Source: Bacteroidaceae bacterium
Lineage (GTDB): Bacteria > Bacteroidota > Bacteroidia > Bacteroidales > Bacteroidaceae
Reading direction: 5' to 3'
NCBI GenBank assembly: GCA_017524545.1
Contig: JAFXVN010000025.1
Location: forward strand, 20,933 to 84,932
Length of the DNA: 64,000 bases
Shown here: piece after piece, positions 53,094 through 60,802 of the stretch
Numbering within the stretch: position 1 is the first letter of the stretch
How the letters are laid out: each line of letters opens with the position of its first letter
Position numbers and translations under genes: made by a program
The notes under the pieces: generated by a model
What the model was told of the DNA's origin: nothing
Database searches by the model: none
The model's input: only the letters and a program-made list of their open reading frames with translations

Positions 53094-53630
53094 TTACCAG
53101 ACGCCCTGTCCTTCGCGGAACAGGGCGTCTGTTGCTTGTTGCTTTTCGTAGGCCTCTATCTCGGCCTCGAATTCCTCGTCTTCCACACGATAGTAGCCGT
53201 ATTTCTCTGCCCAGAAGTAGTCGTACTCTCTTCGGGCGTACCTTTCCATCACTGCACATTCCGGATGACCCATCTCGCGCCAGAGAGCGTCGATGCGACG
53301 GCCTAAATCCAGACTTTCAGGTTCTGAGAGCACGCTGTCGATATTGACATACTTGGGATTCACTGGAACGCATATCCAATCGTCATAGTCCTTCCAGCAT
53401 ATCAATTTCAGCGTGAACTGCCAGACCTTGATGGCCCACCAGGGATGGCCGGTGCTGGCGCAGAGCTGGCCGAGATGAAGGCCGAAGCGGTATTTCACGC
53501 CGCAATTGTCTGCGCATCGAATGGAATGGATTCTGTAATTTACAATTTGGCGAAGCAGCCTTGAGTCTAACTGCACAACGCCTTTGTCTGGTGTGCAACG
53601 GCACACGCGGTAAAAATTACGTTTTCTCAT
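53094..53630 (-). CDS. Hypothetical protein
   Basis: 178 aa from ATG 53630; a TTG two codons earlier is less likely. I do not recognise a family. It is rich in Trp, Tyr, Arg and Cys (for example ICWKDYDDWICVPVNP, RREYDYFWAEKYGYYRVEDE), has no signal peptide or membrane segment, and ends in an acidic helix (EEFEAEIEAYEKQQ). The last eight residues (FREGQGVW) are coded by a perfect 12-bp hairpin that probably terminates the convergent cysK transcript. A stretch coding LLRQIVNYRIHSI (about 53517-53550) contains an AATTGTAAATTAC tract like the AT-rich repeats. Confidence 0.6.
   Translation of the reverse strand: MRKRNFYRVCRCTPDKGVVQLDSRLLRQIVNYRIHSIRCADNCGVKYRFGLHLGQLCASTGHPWWAIKVWQFTLKLICWKDYDDWICVPVNPKYVNIDSVLSEPESLDLGRRIDALWREMGHPECAVMERYARREYDYFWAEKYGYYRVEDEEFEAEIEAYEKQQATDALFREGQGVW
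53098..53140 (+). terminator. Terminator of cysK inside the convergent gene's last codons
   Basis: CAGACGCCCTGT (53098-53109) and ACAGGGCGTCTG (53120-53131) form a perfect 12-bp stem with a 10-base loop, followed by TTGCTTGTTGCTTTT. It lies 20 bases after the cysK stop. Confidence 0.8.
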
Positions 53631-53857
53631 AATCAATCACTAAGTTAAAGAACGCTCGGCACGTCAGGGTACAGTCCACCCAGCTGCCTGTTTTCTACAA
53701 AACGATGTGATTGAATTATGATTTCGACCGCAAAGTAACAAATAATTTCAATAACTGCCAAATGTTTGGCCAATTATTTAACTCTACATGTCTTTCGTGT
53801 CTTTCGATGTTGATTAAAATTTCACTCCTTTTTCTTGTGTGTTTCGGGAAATTGACG

Positions 53858-53865
53858 TAAATTTG
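53858..53865 (+). promoter_or_regulatory. Probable promoter -7 box before the DUF3298 lipoprotein
   Basis: TAAATTTG at 53858-53865, with TTG 20 bases upstream (53835-53837), 40 bases before the chosen ATG. The rest of the 274-base divergent gap (53631-53904) shows no gene. Confidence 0.45.
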
Positions 53866-53904
53866 CCTTGCTAAAAGATGATGTTATCCATAAAATCCAT
53901 ACAG

Positions 53905-54663
53905 ATGAAAAAGCTTATTATTCTTTCTTCGGTTCTTCTGGCTTGTGCTTGCACGGAGTGGAAGGGCGGCGGTGATGAACAGGTTGAGCTCTCCTGGGGC
54001 AGTGTCGAATTGTGCATGGAGAACCCCGTTGCGCCGAGTGCGGCGGAGTGCTATCAGATTAAGGTGAAGGTGGATACGCTGGCAGGCGAGGGCGACCTTG
54101 CGCGGTCGCTGGCCGCCGTTGTCCGCGACAGCATCCTGTGTACGCAGGGCAGCACCATGCAGGAAACGGTGAAGCACCTTGCCGACAGCATCGAGGCGGA
54201 CTGGAAGGTGGAGCTTGCCGAAAGGTACGACCCGGAATCGGAGTACAAGGACATCTTCCAGTACTATTATTCCGTGGAGGCTGGGCCTGTAGGGAAGGAG
54301 CAGGATGGCATCCTGTCCTATCAGGCAATAACGGACACCTATCTTGGCGGCGCACATGGCAGCCACTATGTGCAGTACTTCAACTTCGACGTGCAGTCTG
54401 GCAAACTGCTCACCATTAGCGACGTGGTGCCTGCCGAAAAGGAGATGCTGGTGCTGATGGCGATGGAGGAGCGGCTTTGCAAGGACTGGGAGGCAAAGGA
54501 TTTGGCAGACCTGCAGGAGAAGACGGGCATCACCATGCTTGGCAACCTCTACCTGACGAACAACTTCTTGCTGAGGGGCGACAGCATCGTGTTCCTCTTC
54601 AACCAGTACGAGATTGCGCCCTACGCCGCAGGTCTGATTAGCGTTACGCTTGAAAAGCCCTGA
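53905..54663 (+). CDS. DUF3298/RsiV-like lipoprotein
   Basis: 252 aa from ATG 53905, which begins a lipoprotein signal (MKKLIILSSVLLACAC); the ATGs at 53878 and 53881 only add polar residues. The core is the DUF4163/DUF3298 pair found in RsiV-type proteins: S-Y-Q-A-I-T-D-T-Y-L-G-G-A-H-G-S-H-Y-V-Q-Y-F-N-F-D (about 145-170), L-T-I-S-D-V, and F-L-F-N-Q-Y-E-I-A-P-Y-A-A-G near the end. In other bacteria the domain binds lysozyme-like ligands; here it is a free-standing lipoprotein, so its role is unknown. A terminator lies about 135 bases downstream. Confidence 0.8.
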   Translation: MKKLIILSSVLLACACTEWKGGGDEQVELSWGSVELCMENPVAPSAAECYQIKVKVDTLAGEGDLARSLAAVVRDSILCTQGSTMQETVKHLADSIEADWKVELAERYDPESEYKDIFQYYYSVEAGPVGKEQDGILSYQAITDTYLGGAHGSHYVQYFNFDVQSGKLLTISDVVPAEKEMLVLMAMEERLCKDWEAKDLADLQEKTGITMLGNLYLTNNFLLRGDSIVFLFNQYEIAPYAAGLISVTLEKP

Positions 54664-54798
54664 ACCAAATATCATCAAGAATTAGAGAATTAGGGAATTT
54701 TCTTTAGGAGTTAAGGCGGAATTAGTGAGAATGAGAGGAACAGAACATCCGTGCAATCCGTTGTCGTTAATGATGAAGCATCTTCATGAAGCAAGCAA

Positions 54799-54826
54799 GG
54801 AGCCTCTTTGGGGGCTCTTTTTTTTC
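54799..54826 (+). terminator. Rho-independent terminator
   Basis: GAGCC (54800-54804) pairs with GGCTC (54813-54817) with an extra C-G pair inside, followed by eight T. It ends the DUF3298 lipoprotein transcript. The gap 54664-54920 also holds AGAATTAGAGAATTAGG-like and ATCCGTGCAATCCG repeat fragments, but no gene. Confidence 0.75.
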
Positions 54827-54920
54827 ATGTTTTTGTGAACGGTTCCCGCTTTCGGGTGTTTGCATGAATGAGAGCGCCTCAGAATCATTGCGAAGTTAAA
54901 CGAAGAAAAGATAGATACAA

Positions 54921-56147
54921 ATGAAAAAGACAATCGTTATAGCGCTGGCATTCACTTGCCAAATGTTTGCTTTCGCACAGAAGGCAGAAACGATAGAATC
55001 GATCGTAGCCAACACTCACGAGCCGGAATGGTATGCGGCTCAGGCTGAGGCTTGGCAAAAAAAGGTGGATGCCAACCCGCAGGATCAATGGGCCTGGCGA
55101 AACCTGTTTCGCGCCACCTGTTACCACGATAATTTTACCAAAGGGCGGGGAGCGAATCAGGATGAATCCAAAACGGCTGATGTTCTCCGCAAAATGGAGG
55201 CCACACTGCCCGACAGCTTTGTACTGAATCTCTGCAAAGGGCGTTTCTGCCTGACTACCGATGAGGCTGCCAAGCGGGGAGACAACATCCCCCGCGCCAT
55301 AGAGCTGATGCCAGAAAATATCTGTCCAGAAGACCTCGAATATCTGGCCACCCGTCTATGGATTGTTGACCCAGAGAACCCACGTGTCAAGGAGCTGTAC
55401 ACCAAATCGTACCAAAACAAGTATTTCCCCACCCGCATCATGCATTTCAACCATAATATGCTCCAATGTTTGCCGCCAAATGCCCTCTACTTTTCCAACG
55501 GCGACCTTGACACAGAACCCATGAAGGTGCTGCAAGAAGCGCTGGGTGAGCGAACAGATGTGACCATCATCAACAACTCTTTCCTCCACGCCACGCCCTT
55601 CATGGAGGCCCTCTACAAGAAACTGAACATCGAGCCGCTAACCCTGAACGTGCAGGATTATGGGAAGTATGGCGATGACTGGCTCGAACACTACGAATCC
55701 GACATTATAATGTATATAATCCATGAGAGCAAGCGGCCCGCCTACTTCTCGCCCACAAATGGCAAAGTCTCTATCTTGGATAAAGACAGCATCTACAACG
55801 AGGGGCTTGTGCTGAAATACAGCTCCAAACCCTACAACAATTTCAATGTGGCGATGCACAACGTGAAGGAGGTTTATAGTCTGGAGTACCTTGCCGAGCC
55901 GGACCTCGTCTATGACTCGTGGGAGACAAGCGAGCAGATGGACATGAATCATGTGACGCTCTTGGCGAACTTGATATCTAAGTTCAGAAAGAAAGGTGAC
56001 GAGGCACAGGCTCAGCGTCTTTACAACATCCTCAGCAAATGCGTGGAGCGATGTGCAATCGCACATAAGAAGAAAACAGACCGCCCAGAGGAGCAGAAAG
56101 CCTATAAAGCCTATTACGATAATCTGCTGAAGGAGCAACTCCAATGA
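54921..56147 (+). CDS. Periplasmic protein of unknown function in an ECF sigma operon
   Basis: 408 aa with a signal peptide (MKKTIVIALAFTCQMFAFAQ). The N-terminal part is helical and TPR-like (Y-A-A-Q-A-E-A-W-Q-K-K-V-D-A-N-P-Q-D-Q-W-A-W). The middle has N-A-L-Y-F-S-N-G-D-L-D-T-E-P and V-T-I-I-N-N-S-F-L, a pattern seen in Bacteroidales membrane-associated proteins of unknown role. A helical C-terminus with Lys/Glu repeats follows. I cannot assign a function. Its stop overlaps the sigma factor start by 4 bases, so it is co-translated with the regulator and could be a sensor input or an effector. Confidence 0.65.
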   Translation: MKKTIVIALAFTCQMFAFAQKAETIESIVANTHEPEWYAAQAEAWQKKVDANPQDQWAWRNLFRATCYHDNFTKGRGANQDESKTADVLRKMEATLPDSFVLNLCKGRFCLTTDEAAKRGDNIPRAIELMPENICPEDLEYLATRLWIVDPENPRVKELYTKSYQNKYFPTRIMHFNHNMLQCLPPNALYFSNGDLDTEPMKVLQEALGERTDVTIINNSFLHATPFMEALYKKLNIEPLTLNVQDYGKYGDDWLEHYESDIIMYIIHESKRPAYFSPTNGKVSILDKDSIYNEGLVLKYSSKPYNNFNVAMHNVKEVYSLEYLAEPDLVYDSWETSEQMDMNHVTLLANLISKFRKKGDEAQAQRLYNILSKCVERCAIAHKKKTDRPEEQKAYKAYYDNLLKEQLQ

Positions 56148-56728
56148 CAATCTCCCATTTGTTCAAACCTCTCTCTGCACTCACCGACGACGAGCTGATG
56201 TGGCGGGTGCGTAGCAGGGACGATGATAGGGCTTACGGCGAGCTCTATCATCGCCATGCCCGTAGGCTCATGGGCTTCTTCTTCCGTCAGTTGGGCGGTG
56301 AAGAGCCTTTGGCTGCCGACCTGACACAGGATGCCTTCATGCGCGTCTGGACGGCTCGCGACAAGTTCACCGGCACAAACTTCCGCACATGGCTCTTCAC
56401 CCTCAGCTACAACCTCGTGAAAAACCACTACAGACATAGCGGCCACCAACGGCAGTACGAAGCCTTTGTGGTGCAGACACACGAGGCTGTGGCAGAAAGC
56501 AATGTCATCGACACCCTGGACAACGAAGCCTTTGACCTTGCCCTGAAACGATTGTTGGAGAAGCTGCCGCCAGAAAGCCGTCTGCTCTTCTCGCTCAGGT
56601 TCGAGGAAGAGCTGGCCGTCCCGCAGATAGCGGAGATAATGGCGATTCCAGAGGGGACGGTCAAGTCGAGGTTATTTGCATTAACCCAATCGCTGAAACA
56701 AAAACTAAACCACCATGATACCATTTGA
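56144..56728 (+). CDS. ECF-type RNA polymerase sigma factor
   Basis: 194 aa. Region 2 shows R-S-R-D-D-D-R-A-Y-G-E-L-Y-H-R-H-A-R-R-L and D-L-T-Q-D-A-F-M-R-V-W (about 25-75), then T-N-F-R-T-W-L-F-T-L-S-Y-N-L. Region 4 shows L-P-P-E-S-R-L-L-F-S-L-R-F-E-E and I-A-E-I-M-A-I-P-E-G-T-V-K-S-R-L-F-A-L. It directs RNA polymerase to a small regulon, probably including its own operon. It overlaps the preceding gene by 4 bases and the following one by 14. Confidence 0.93.
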   Translation: MTISHLFKPLSALTDDELMWRVRSRDDDRAYGELYHRHARRLMGFFFRQLGGEEPLAADLTQDAFMRVWTARDKFTGTNFRTWLFTLSYNLVKNHYRHSGHQRQYEAFVVQTHEAVAESNVIDTLDNEAFDLALKRLLEKLPPESRLLFSLRFEEELAVPQIAEIMAIPEGTVKSRLFALTQSLKQKLNHHDTI

Positions 56729-57122
56729 AGAGAAACTCCAGGCATCGGCCCGACGTCTTGCCAACCGCGATAACAGAACGATGCACGTCCCCCATGCTCC
56801 CATGAGGCCGAGACGCGCCTATTGGGGATGGGTGGCAACGCCGGCTGCCGCCCTCGTCGGCATTGTCTTTGGCATGTCCTTGCACCTGTTTGTGGCAGAG
56901 GAGAAGGGTGTCCGGCAAATCTGTTCCACAGACACGATTCGCATTGTCCAACCAGTTCACGACACGCTCTATCTCACACAGATTGTGGAAAGGGAAAGGG
57001 TGATAGAAAAGCCTGTGACACAAGTTGCAGAGGCAGACGCAGGGGAAGCCGACCTTCAGCCCGAGGAATGCACCTCCATCCAGTGCGACGGCATCAACTA
57101 TGCCATTTTAGCCTCGAACTGA
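56715..57122 (+). CDS. Small membrane protein, possible anti-sigma factor
   Basis: 135 aa. The first 40 residues are basic and cytoplasmic (KLQASARRLANRDNRTM), one membrane helix follows (about 42-62, WGWVATPAAALVGIVFGMSL), and the outer part is rich in Glu and Val (V-E-R-E-R-V-I-E-K-P). The position right after an ECF sigma gene with a 14-base overlap fits an anti-sigma factor, but the classic zinc anti-sigma motif (H-x3-C-x2-C) is absent and the cytoplasmic part is short. This makes it an atypical or structural partner at best. Confidence 0.6.
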   Translation: MIPFEEKLQASARRLANRDNRTMHVPHAPMRPRRAYWGWVATPAAALVGIVFGMSLHLFVAEEKGVRQICSTDTIRIVQPVHDTLYLTQIVERERVIEKPVTQVAEADAGEADLQPEECTSIQCDGINYAILASN

Positions 57123-57127
57123 GCCCT

Positions 57128-57418
57128 TTATAAGCAGGACTTGACAATCCAGGCCTTGAAGAAGGGGTCTTCTATCTCGTAATCAGTCACACGAATTATG
57201 TAGCCAGCTTTCATCAAGTGTTTGATGCGCTCCAAAGGATAAAGACGGAATAGTTCGCGCAGAATCTTGGATGCAAAATCCTCAATGCTGAGCATGTTTT
57301 GCAGGTTGAGTGAAATGGAGGGACGTCCAGACATCTTGACGGCTTTAGCCACAAGACTGGATTTGCCAAATCTTCGAGGACTGATAAGCACCAAAGTTTG
57401 TCTGATACTTCCAAACTA
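57128..57418 (-). pseudogene. Remnant of an AAA-type ATPase (P-loop plus C-terminal end)
   Basis: On the minus strand the frame reads T-L-V-L-I-S-P-R-R-F-G-K-S-S-L-V-A-K-A, the Walker A region of the archaeal-type/DUF4143-like ATPases. About 30 residues later it jumps to the C-terminal end of such proteins (LMKAGYIIRVTDYEIEDPFFKAWIV). Full-length members have 350 or more residues, so the middle, including Walker B and the sensor region, is deleted. Without a start codon upstream of 57394 it is probably not a functional gene. It converges on the anti-sigma-like gene. Confidence 0.6.
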
Positions 57419-57420
57419 TT

Positions 57421-57452
57421 ATGCGAAAATTTTCGTTGCGAATATTTTCGCA
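57421..57452. repeat. Short palindromic pair TGCGAAAATTTTCG / TGCGAATATTTTCGCA
   Basis: Two near-identical palindromes in tandem at 57422-57435 and 57437-57452, next to the ATPase remnant. It resembles the units of the longer phased arrays but has only two units. Confidence 0.6.
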
Positions 57453-57480
57453 ATGTGATTATTGGGGAGTAGGGAGTGGC

Positions 57481-58716
57481 TTACCAACCTGTTTGCTCCC
57501 AGCCTGCGGCCTTGTACCAAGAGGTATTCTTGAAGTCCTCGTTCCAGCCGTAGCCGTTATAGGCATTCAGGGGTACGAACATCGAGACACCGCCGTAGTG
57601 CTCGGGGTCTTGAACCTTGACTTGGCCTGCGGTTGAGGCGTAGGGTGGGGAGACGGTGTTGGCGTACCATTGGTAGGTGGAGGAAAGCGTGCGCAATGGC
57701 ACTGCCTGGTCGAAGGCCTCCATCCATGCGGTATAGTTTTCAGCTTGTTCCGCAGCAGAAAGCAGTCGCCACATTATGGTGTGCATGTCGAATTGGTAGG
57801 TATATTTATCCAAATCGGTGCAGTAGTACTGGAATCCAAAGGTGCCGGGGTCTTTGCGCTCCATGTAGAACGGTGTCAGAAATTGCCCCGTCGCTTCGGC
57901 AAGAGCATCGAGTTTCGAGCAGTCGATGCAGGAGAGCAGTACGCCCGTGTAGGGGGTGTTGTCGAGGGGGTATTCGCTGGCATAGCCCTGTATGATGCCT
58001 TGCGGGTTGCCTTCGCAGAGCGCGCCGACGATTTTGTGGTAAGGCGCACCGGGTCCTGGTATCTCTGCGGGAGAGCCGACCATGAAGTCGGCCACGTTCC
58101 TCAGCTCGTAGGCCACCTCGATGCATTGCATGAAGCAGGCGTCGAAGAAGAGGTAGTCGAACTTGGGCAGCTGTTCCAGCACACTGCGCAGCACAGGTAT
58201 CTCCATTTCGTTGGCCGTGGCGCCGTTGTCCTTGTCTTGGCCGAAGGTCTTGCGCCGTTGCGACTTCCGTTCCGGTGCCCAGCCTGTGGCGTGCGACCAG
58301 AGAGTGATGCCGTAGTGGCGGGCGGGGAAGTATTGCTCTATCTCCTTGAGCACGCCGAGCATCACATCCGCATTGGTGCTGCACATCTCTTCGTCGTATT
58401 CCTTCCAAAGCGTTATACCGCTTTCGCGCGTCAGCTCATAGATGGCGGGCTTGTGCTGCTTGTCGTCCAAATAGATGATGAAGTTGGCGCCCTCTGGAAT
58501 CTGGTCTTTGCCCTTTGCCATCTCTGTCGTGTCCTCCCGGACAGCGATGGAGAGCGTGTTGTCGGCAGCCATATAAACGATGACGGTGCGCTCGGCTTCT
58601 GCCCGGGGCTGTGGCGTGGGGGTGGGGGGCGGAGCAGGAGGCTCGGTTTCGTTGCGACATCCGGCCAGCAGGAGTCCCCCATATAATATAATAATGTATA
58701 GGAAGAAGCGTTTCAT
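57481..58716 (-). CDS. Clostripain-family (C11) cysteine peptidase lipoprotein
   Basis: 411 aa. Lipoprotein signal (MKRFFLYIIILYGGLLLAGC, Cys 20) followed by a Pro-rich linker (PPAPPPTPTPQP). The C11 domain has the catalytic His in H-Y-G-I-T-L-W-S-H-A-T-G-W (about 140) and the catalytic Cys in Y-L-F-F-D-A-C-F-M-Q-C-I-E-V-A (about 194), followed by G-S-P-A-E-I-P-G-P-G-A-P-Y. These enzymes cut after basic residues. Surface lipoproteins of this kind are common in gut Bacteroidales. The start lies only 6 bases after a TATCTTTG box (minus strand, 58729-58722). Confidence 0.92.
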   Translation of the reverse strand: MKRFFLYIIILYGGLLLAGCRNETEPPAPPPTPTPQPRAEAERTVIVYMAADNTLSIAVREDTTEMAKGKDQIPEGANFIIYLDDKQHKPAIYELTRESGITLWKEYDEEMCSTNADVMLGVLKEIEQYFPARHYGITLWSHATGWAPERKSQRRKTFGQDKDNGATANEMEIPVLRSVLEQLPKFDYLFFDACFMQCIEVAYELRNVADFMVGSPAEIPGPGAPYHKIVGALCEGNPQGIIQGYASEYPLDNTPYTGVLLSCIDCSKLDALAEATGQFLTPFYMERKDPGTFGFQYYCTDLDKYTYQFDMHTIMWRLLSAAEQAENYTAWMEAFDQAVPLRTLSSTYQWYANTVSPPYASTAGQVKVQDPEHYGGVSMFVPLNAYNGYGWNEDFKNTSWYKAAGWEQTGW

Positions 58717-58737
58717 TGGTGCAAAGATACGACAATT

Positions 58738-58830
58738 AAGTGAAAAGTGAAGAGTGAAAAGTGAAAAATAAGTTTTTATTCTTATTTCTTAACGCTTAAT
58801 TCTTAACTCTTAACTTTTAATTCTTAATTC
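58738..58830. repeat. AT-rich repeats between the peptidase and histidine kinase genes
   Basis: AGTGAAAAGTGAAGAGTGAA onward, then TTCTTAACGCTTAATTCTTA onward: two low-complexity families fill the divergent gap, with no other feature visible. Confidence 0.75.
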
Positions 58831-58871
58831 ACGAGGCAATAAGGAAGCCCCCTTTCCCGTTATTATATCGT

Positions 58872-60029
58872 ATGCAGTGGATAAACAGAATACGGCAGGT
58901 GAAGATTGTGCTGGTCACGCTGGCAGTTGTGCTCAGTGTGGCTTCGCTTGTTGTCTCGCATTTCCTGGTGCACGACCTCAAGATAGAGGAGCAGCGCAAG
59001 ATGGAGATATGGGCGGAGGCGATGCGGTCGCTCAACAATGCCGACGAGACCACCGACCTTGCTCTTGTCTGGACAGTGCTCAACGGCAACAACACTATTC
59101 CCGTTGTTGTGCTCGACAGCGAGGGGCTTGTGCAGGACTACCGCAACATGGAGGTGGGTACAGTCTCCGGCGCAGCCCTCGACACCTTGGTGCTGCAGCG
59201 TGCACTGTCGATGCGGCAGGCCGGGCGCGTCATCCGCATCAACCTCGGCGACTCCGACTACATGGAGATATGCTATGCCGACAGTCTCATCCTGCGCCGC
59301 CTCGCCTGGTGGCCATACGTCCAGCTCGGCGTGGTGCTTATCTTCGTGGTGGTCGCCATCTTTGCTTTGCTCAGTAGCAAGAAGGCAGAGCAGAACAAGG
59401 TGTGGGTGGGTTTGAGCAAGGAGACGGCTCACCAGCTTGGCACGCCCATCAGCAGCCTCATGGCTTGGCACGAAGTGTTGCGCGAGACGTATCCCGACGA
59501 CGAGCTGCTTCCCGAGATGGGCAAGGATGTGCAGCGCCTGCAGCGCATTGCCGAGCGCTTCAGCAAGATAGGCTCCCAGCCCGAGCCGAAGCCCGAGAAC
59601 CTCAACGAGGTGCTGGCCAACGTCGTGCAGTACATCGGCCGCCGCACCAGCAACCGCATCACGATGAACAGCGATTTGCCGGCCGAACCCATCATCGCTC
59701 CCGTCTGCGCCCCCCTCTTCGAGTGGGTCATAGAAAACCTCTGCAAGAATGCCATCGATGCGATGGAGGGCAAGGGCAGCATCACCCTGACCGCACGCGA
59801 GGAGCCGACCTGCATCAGCGTCGAGGTCTGCGACACGGGCAAGGGCATCCCCAAGAACCGCTTCAGCTCCGTCTTCACGCCTGGCTATACGACGAAGGAA
59901 CGCGGCTGGGGGCTTGGGCTTTCGCTGGCCAAGCGTATCGTCGAGGAGTATCACAACGGGCGCATCTTCGTCAAAAGTTCCGAGATAGGTAAGGGCACAA
60001 CCTTCCGCGTGGAACTCAAAAAACACTAA
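58872..60029 (+). CDS. Sensor histidine kinase
   Basis: 385 aa. Two membrane helices (about 9-31 and 148-168) enclose a periplasmic sensing segment of about 115 residues. The H-box is L-S-K-E-T-A-H-Q-L-G-T-P-I-S-S-L (His about 185). The ATPase part has the N-box N-L-C-K-N-A-I-D-A-M, G1 D-T-G-K-G-I-P and G2 G-W-G-L-G-L-S-L-A-K-R-I. No response regulator is adjacent, so it is an orphan. E-T-A-H-Q-L-G-T-P is the variant usual in Bacteroidetes kinases. Confidence 0.93.
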   Translation: MQWINRIRQVKIVLVTLAVVLSVASLVVSHFLVHDLKIEEQRKMEIWAEAMRSLNNADETTDLALVWTVLNGNNTIPVVVLDSEGLVQDYRNMEVGTVSGAALDTLVLQRALSMRQAGRVIRINLGDSDYMEICYADSLILRRLAWWPYVQLGVVLIFVVVAIFALLSSKKAEQNKVWVGLSKETAHQLGTPISSLMAWHEVLRETYPDDELLPEMGKDVQRLQRIAERFSKIGSQPEPKPENLNEVLANVVQYIGRRTSNRITMNSDLPAEPIIAPVCAPLFEWVIENLCKNAIDAMEGKGSITLTAREEPTCISVEVCDTGKGIPKNRFSSVFTPGYTTKERGWGLGLSLAKRIVEEYHNGRIFVKSSEIGKGTTFRVELKKH

Positions 60030-60092
60030 TAAGGCAATAATTTTTCACTTTTACTTTTCACTTTCCTCTTTTTTTCGTACTTTTGCAGCCCG

Positions 60093-60581
60093 ATGGAAAA
60101 ACTGGACGGTTATACGGTTGATTTGAAAGGCATGGCAGACGATACTGTGTCGTACCGCTGGCAGGCCGGCGATGACTTCTTCTCCGCCGTTCAGGGACAG
60201 GAAATCAGGCACGGCCAGCTCGATGTAGCATTACGGGTGAAGCGGACATCTGGCGCCTACGAACTGGAATTCCAGTTGCGGGGCGGGGTGGAAGTGACGT
60301 GCGACCGCTGCCTTGAAGCCATGACCCAACCCATCGATGCCCAGTGCACACTGAAAGTGGTGATGGGCGACGACTATGCCGACGACGGCGAGGTGGTGAC
60401 AGTCCCGGAGCGGGAAGGCACCATCAACGTGGCTTGGAACATCTACGAGTTTGCAGCTCTGCAGATACCCCTCCGCCATGTGCACGAGGAATGTAGCCTC
60501 ACCCCAGCCCTCTCCCAAGGAGAGGAGGAAATGGATCCGCGCTGGGAGGCGTTGAAGCAAATGGTCAAAAGTGATAAGTAA
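60093..60581 (+). CDS. yceD: YceD/DUF177-family protein
   Basis: 162 aa. The family motif for the zinc-like site is V-T-C-D-R-C-L-E-A (about 69-77), with a conserved H-x-E-C later (V-H-E-E-C). It is found next to rpmF in most bacteria and is linked to ribosome or rRNA metabolism. A half GC-rich element at 60496-60527 adds SLTPALSQGEEE right after the conserved Cys and before the conserved D-P-R-W-E-A-L. The ATG is 7 bases after a TACTTTTG box (60078-60085), suggesting a very short leader. Confidence 0.88.
   Translation: MEKLDGYTVDLKGMADDTVSYRWQAGDDFFSAVQGQEIRHGQLDVALRVKRTSGAYELEFQLRGGVEVTCDRCLEAMTQPIDAQCTLKVVMGDDYADDGEVVTVPEREGTINVAWNIYEFAALQIPLRHVHEECSLTPALSQGEEEMDPRWEALKQMVKSDK
60496..60527 (+). 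repeat. GC-rich palindromic element, half copy, inside yceD
   Basis: GCCTCACCCCAGCCCTCTCC then CAAGGAGAGGAGG, in frame. Codes SLTPALSQGEE, nearly the same peptide as at 6923-6955. Confidence 0.8.
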
Positions 60582-60584
60582 AGA

Positions 60585-60617
60585 AATAATAAATCGTAAA
60601 TCATCAAATAGTAAATA
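60585..60617. repeat. AT-rich AAATCGTAAATCATC repeat before rpmF
   Basis: AATAATAAATCGTAAATCAT then CAAATAGTAAAT, directly before the rpmF start; same family as 27533-27567 before udk (opposite strand). Confidence 0.65.
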
Positions 60618-60620
60618 ACT

Positions 60621-60800
60621 ATGGCACATCCAAAAAGAAGACAGTCCAAGACCAGGACTCTCAAAAGAAGAACACACGACAAGGCAGTAGCCCCCGCACT
60701 GGCAGTATGCCCCAACTGCGGCGAGTTCCACATCTATCACACCGTATGCCCCGCTTGCGGCTACTATCGCGGCAAGGTGGCTATCGAGAAGGAAGCGTAA
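60621..60800 (+). CDS. rpmF: Ribosomal protein L32
   Basis: 59 aa, too short for usual ORF cut-offs. It starts M-A-H-P-K-R-R-Q-S-K-T-R-T and carries the zinc-ribbon pairs C-P-N-C-G and C-P-A-C-G-Y-Y-R-G, which identify a Zn-binding (C+) form of the 50S protein L32. It lies between yceD and fabH, the conserved bacterial order. Confidence 0.97.
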   Translation: MAHPKRRQSKTRTLKRRTHDKAVAPALAVCPNCGEFHIYHTVCPACGYYRGKVAIEKEA

Positions 60801-60802
60801 AA

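Noticed and set aside
60707-60802. Earlier start for fabH
   Set aside because: The frame from 60707 overlaps most of rpmF, and the added residues are Arg-rich and unlike any FabH; the ATG at 60803 gives the standard N-terminus.
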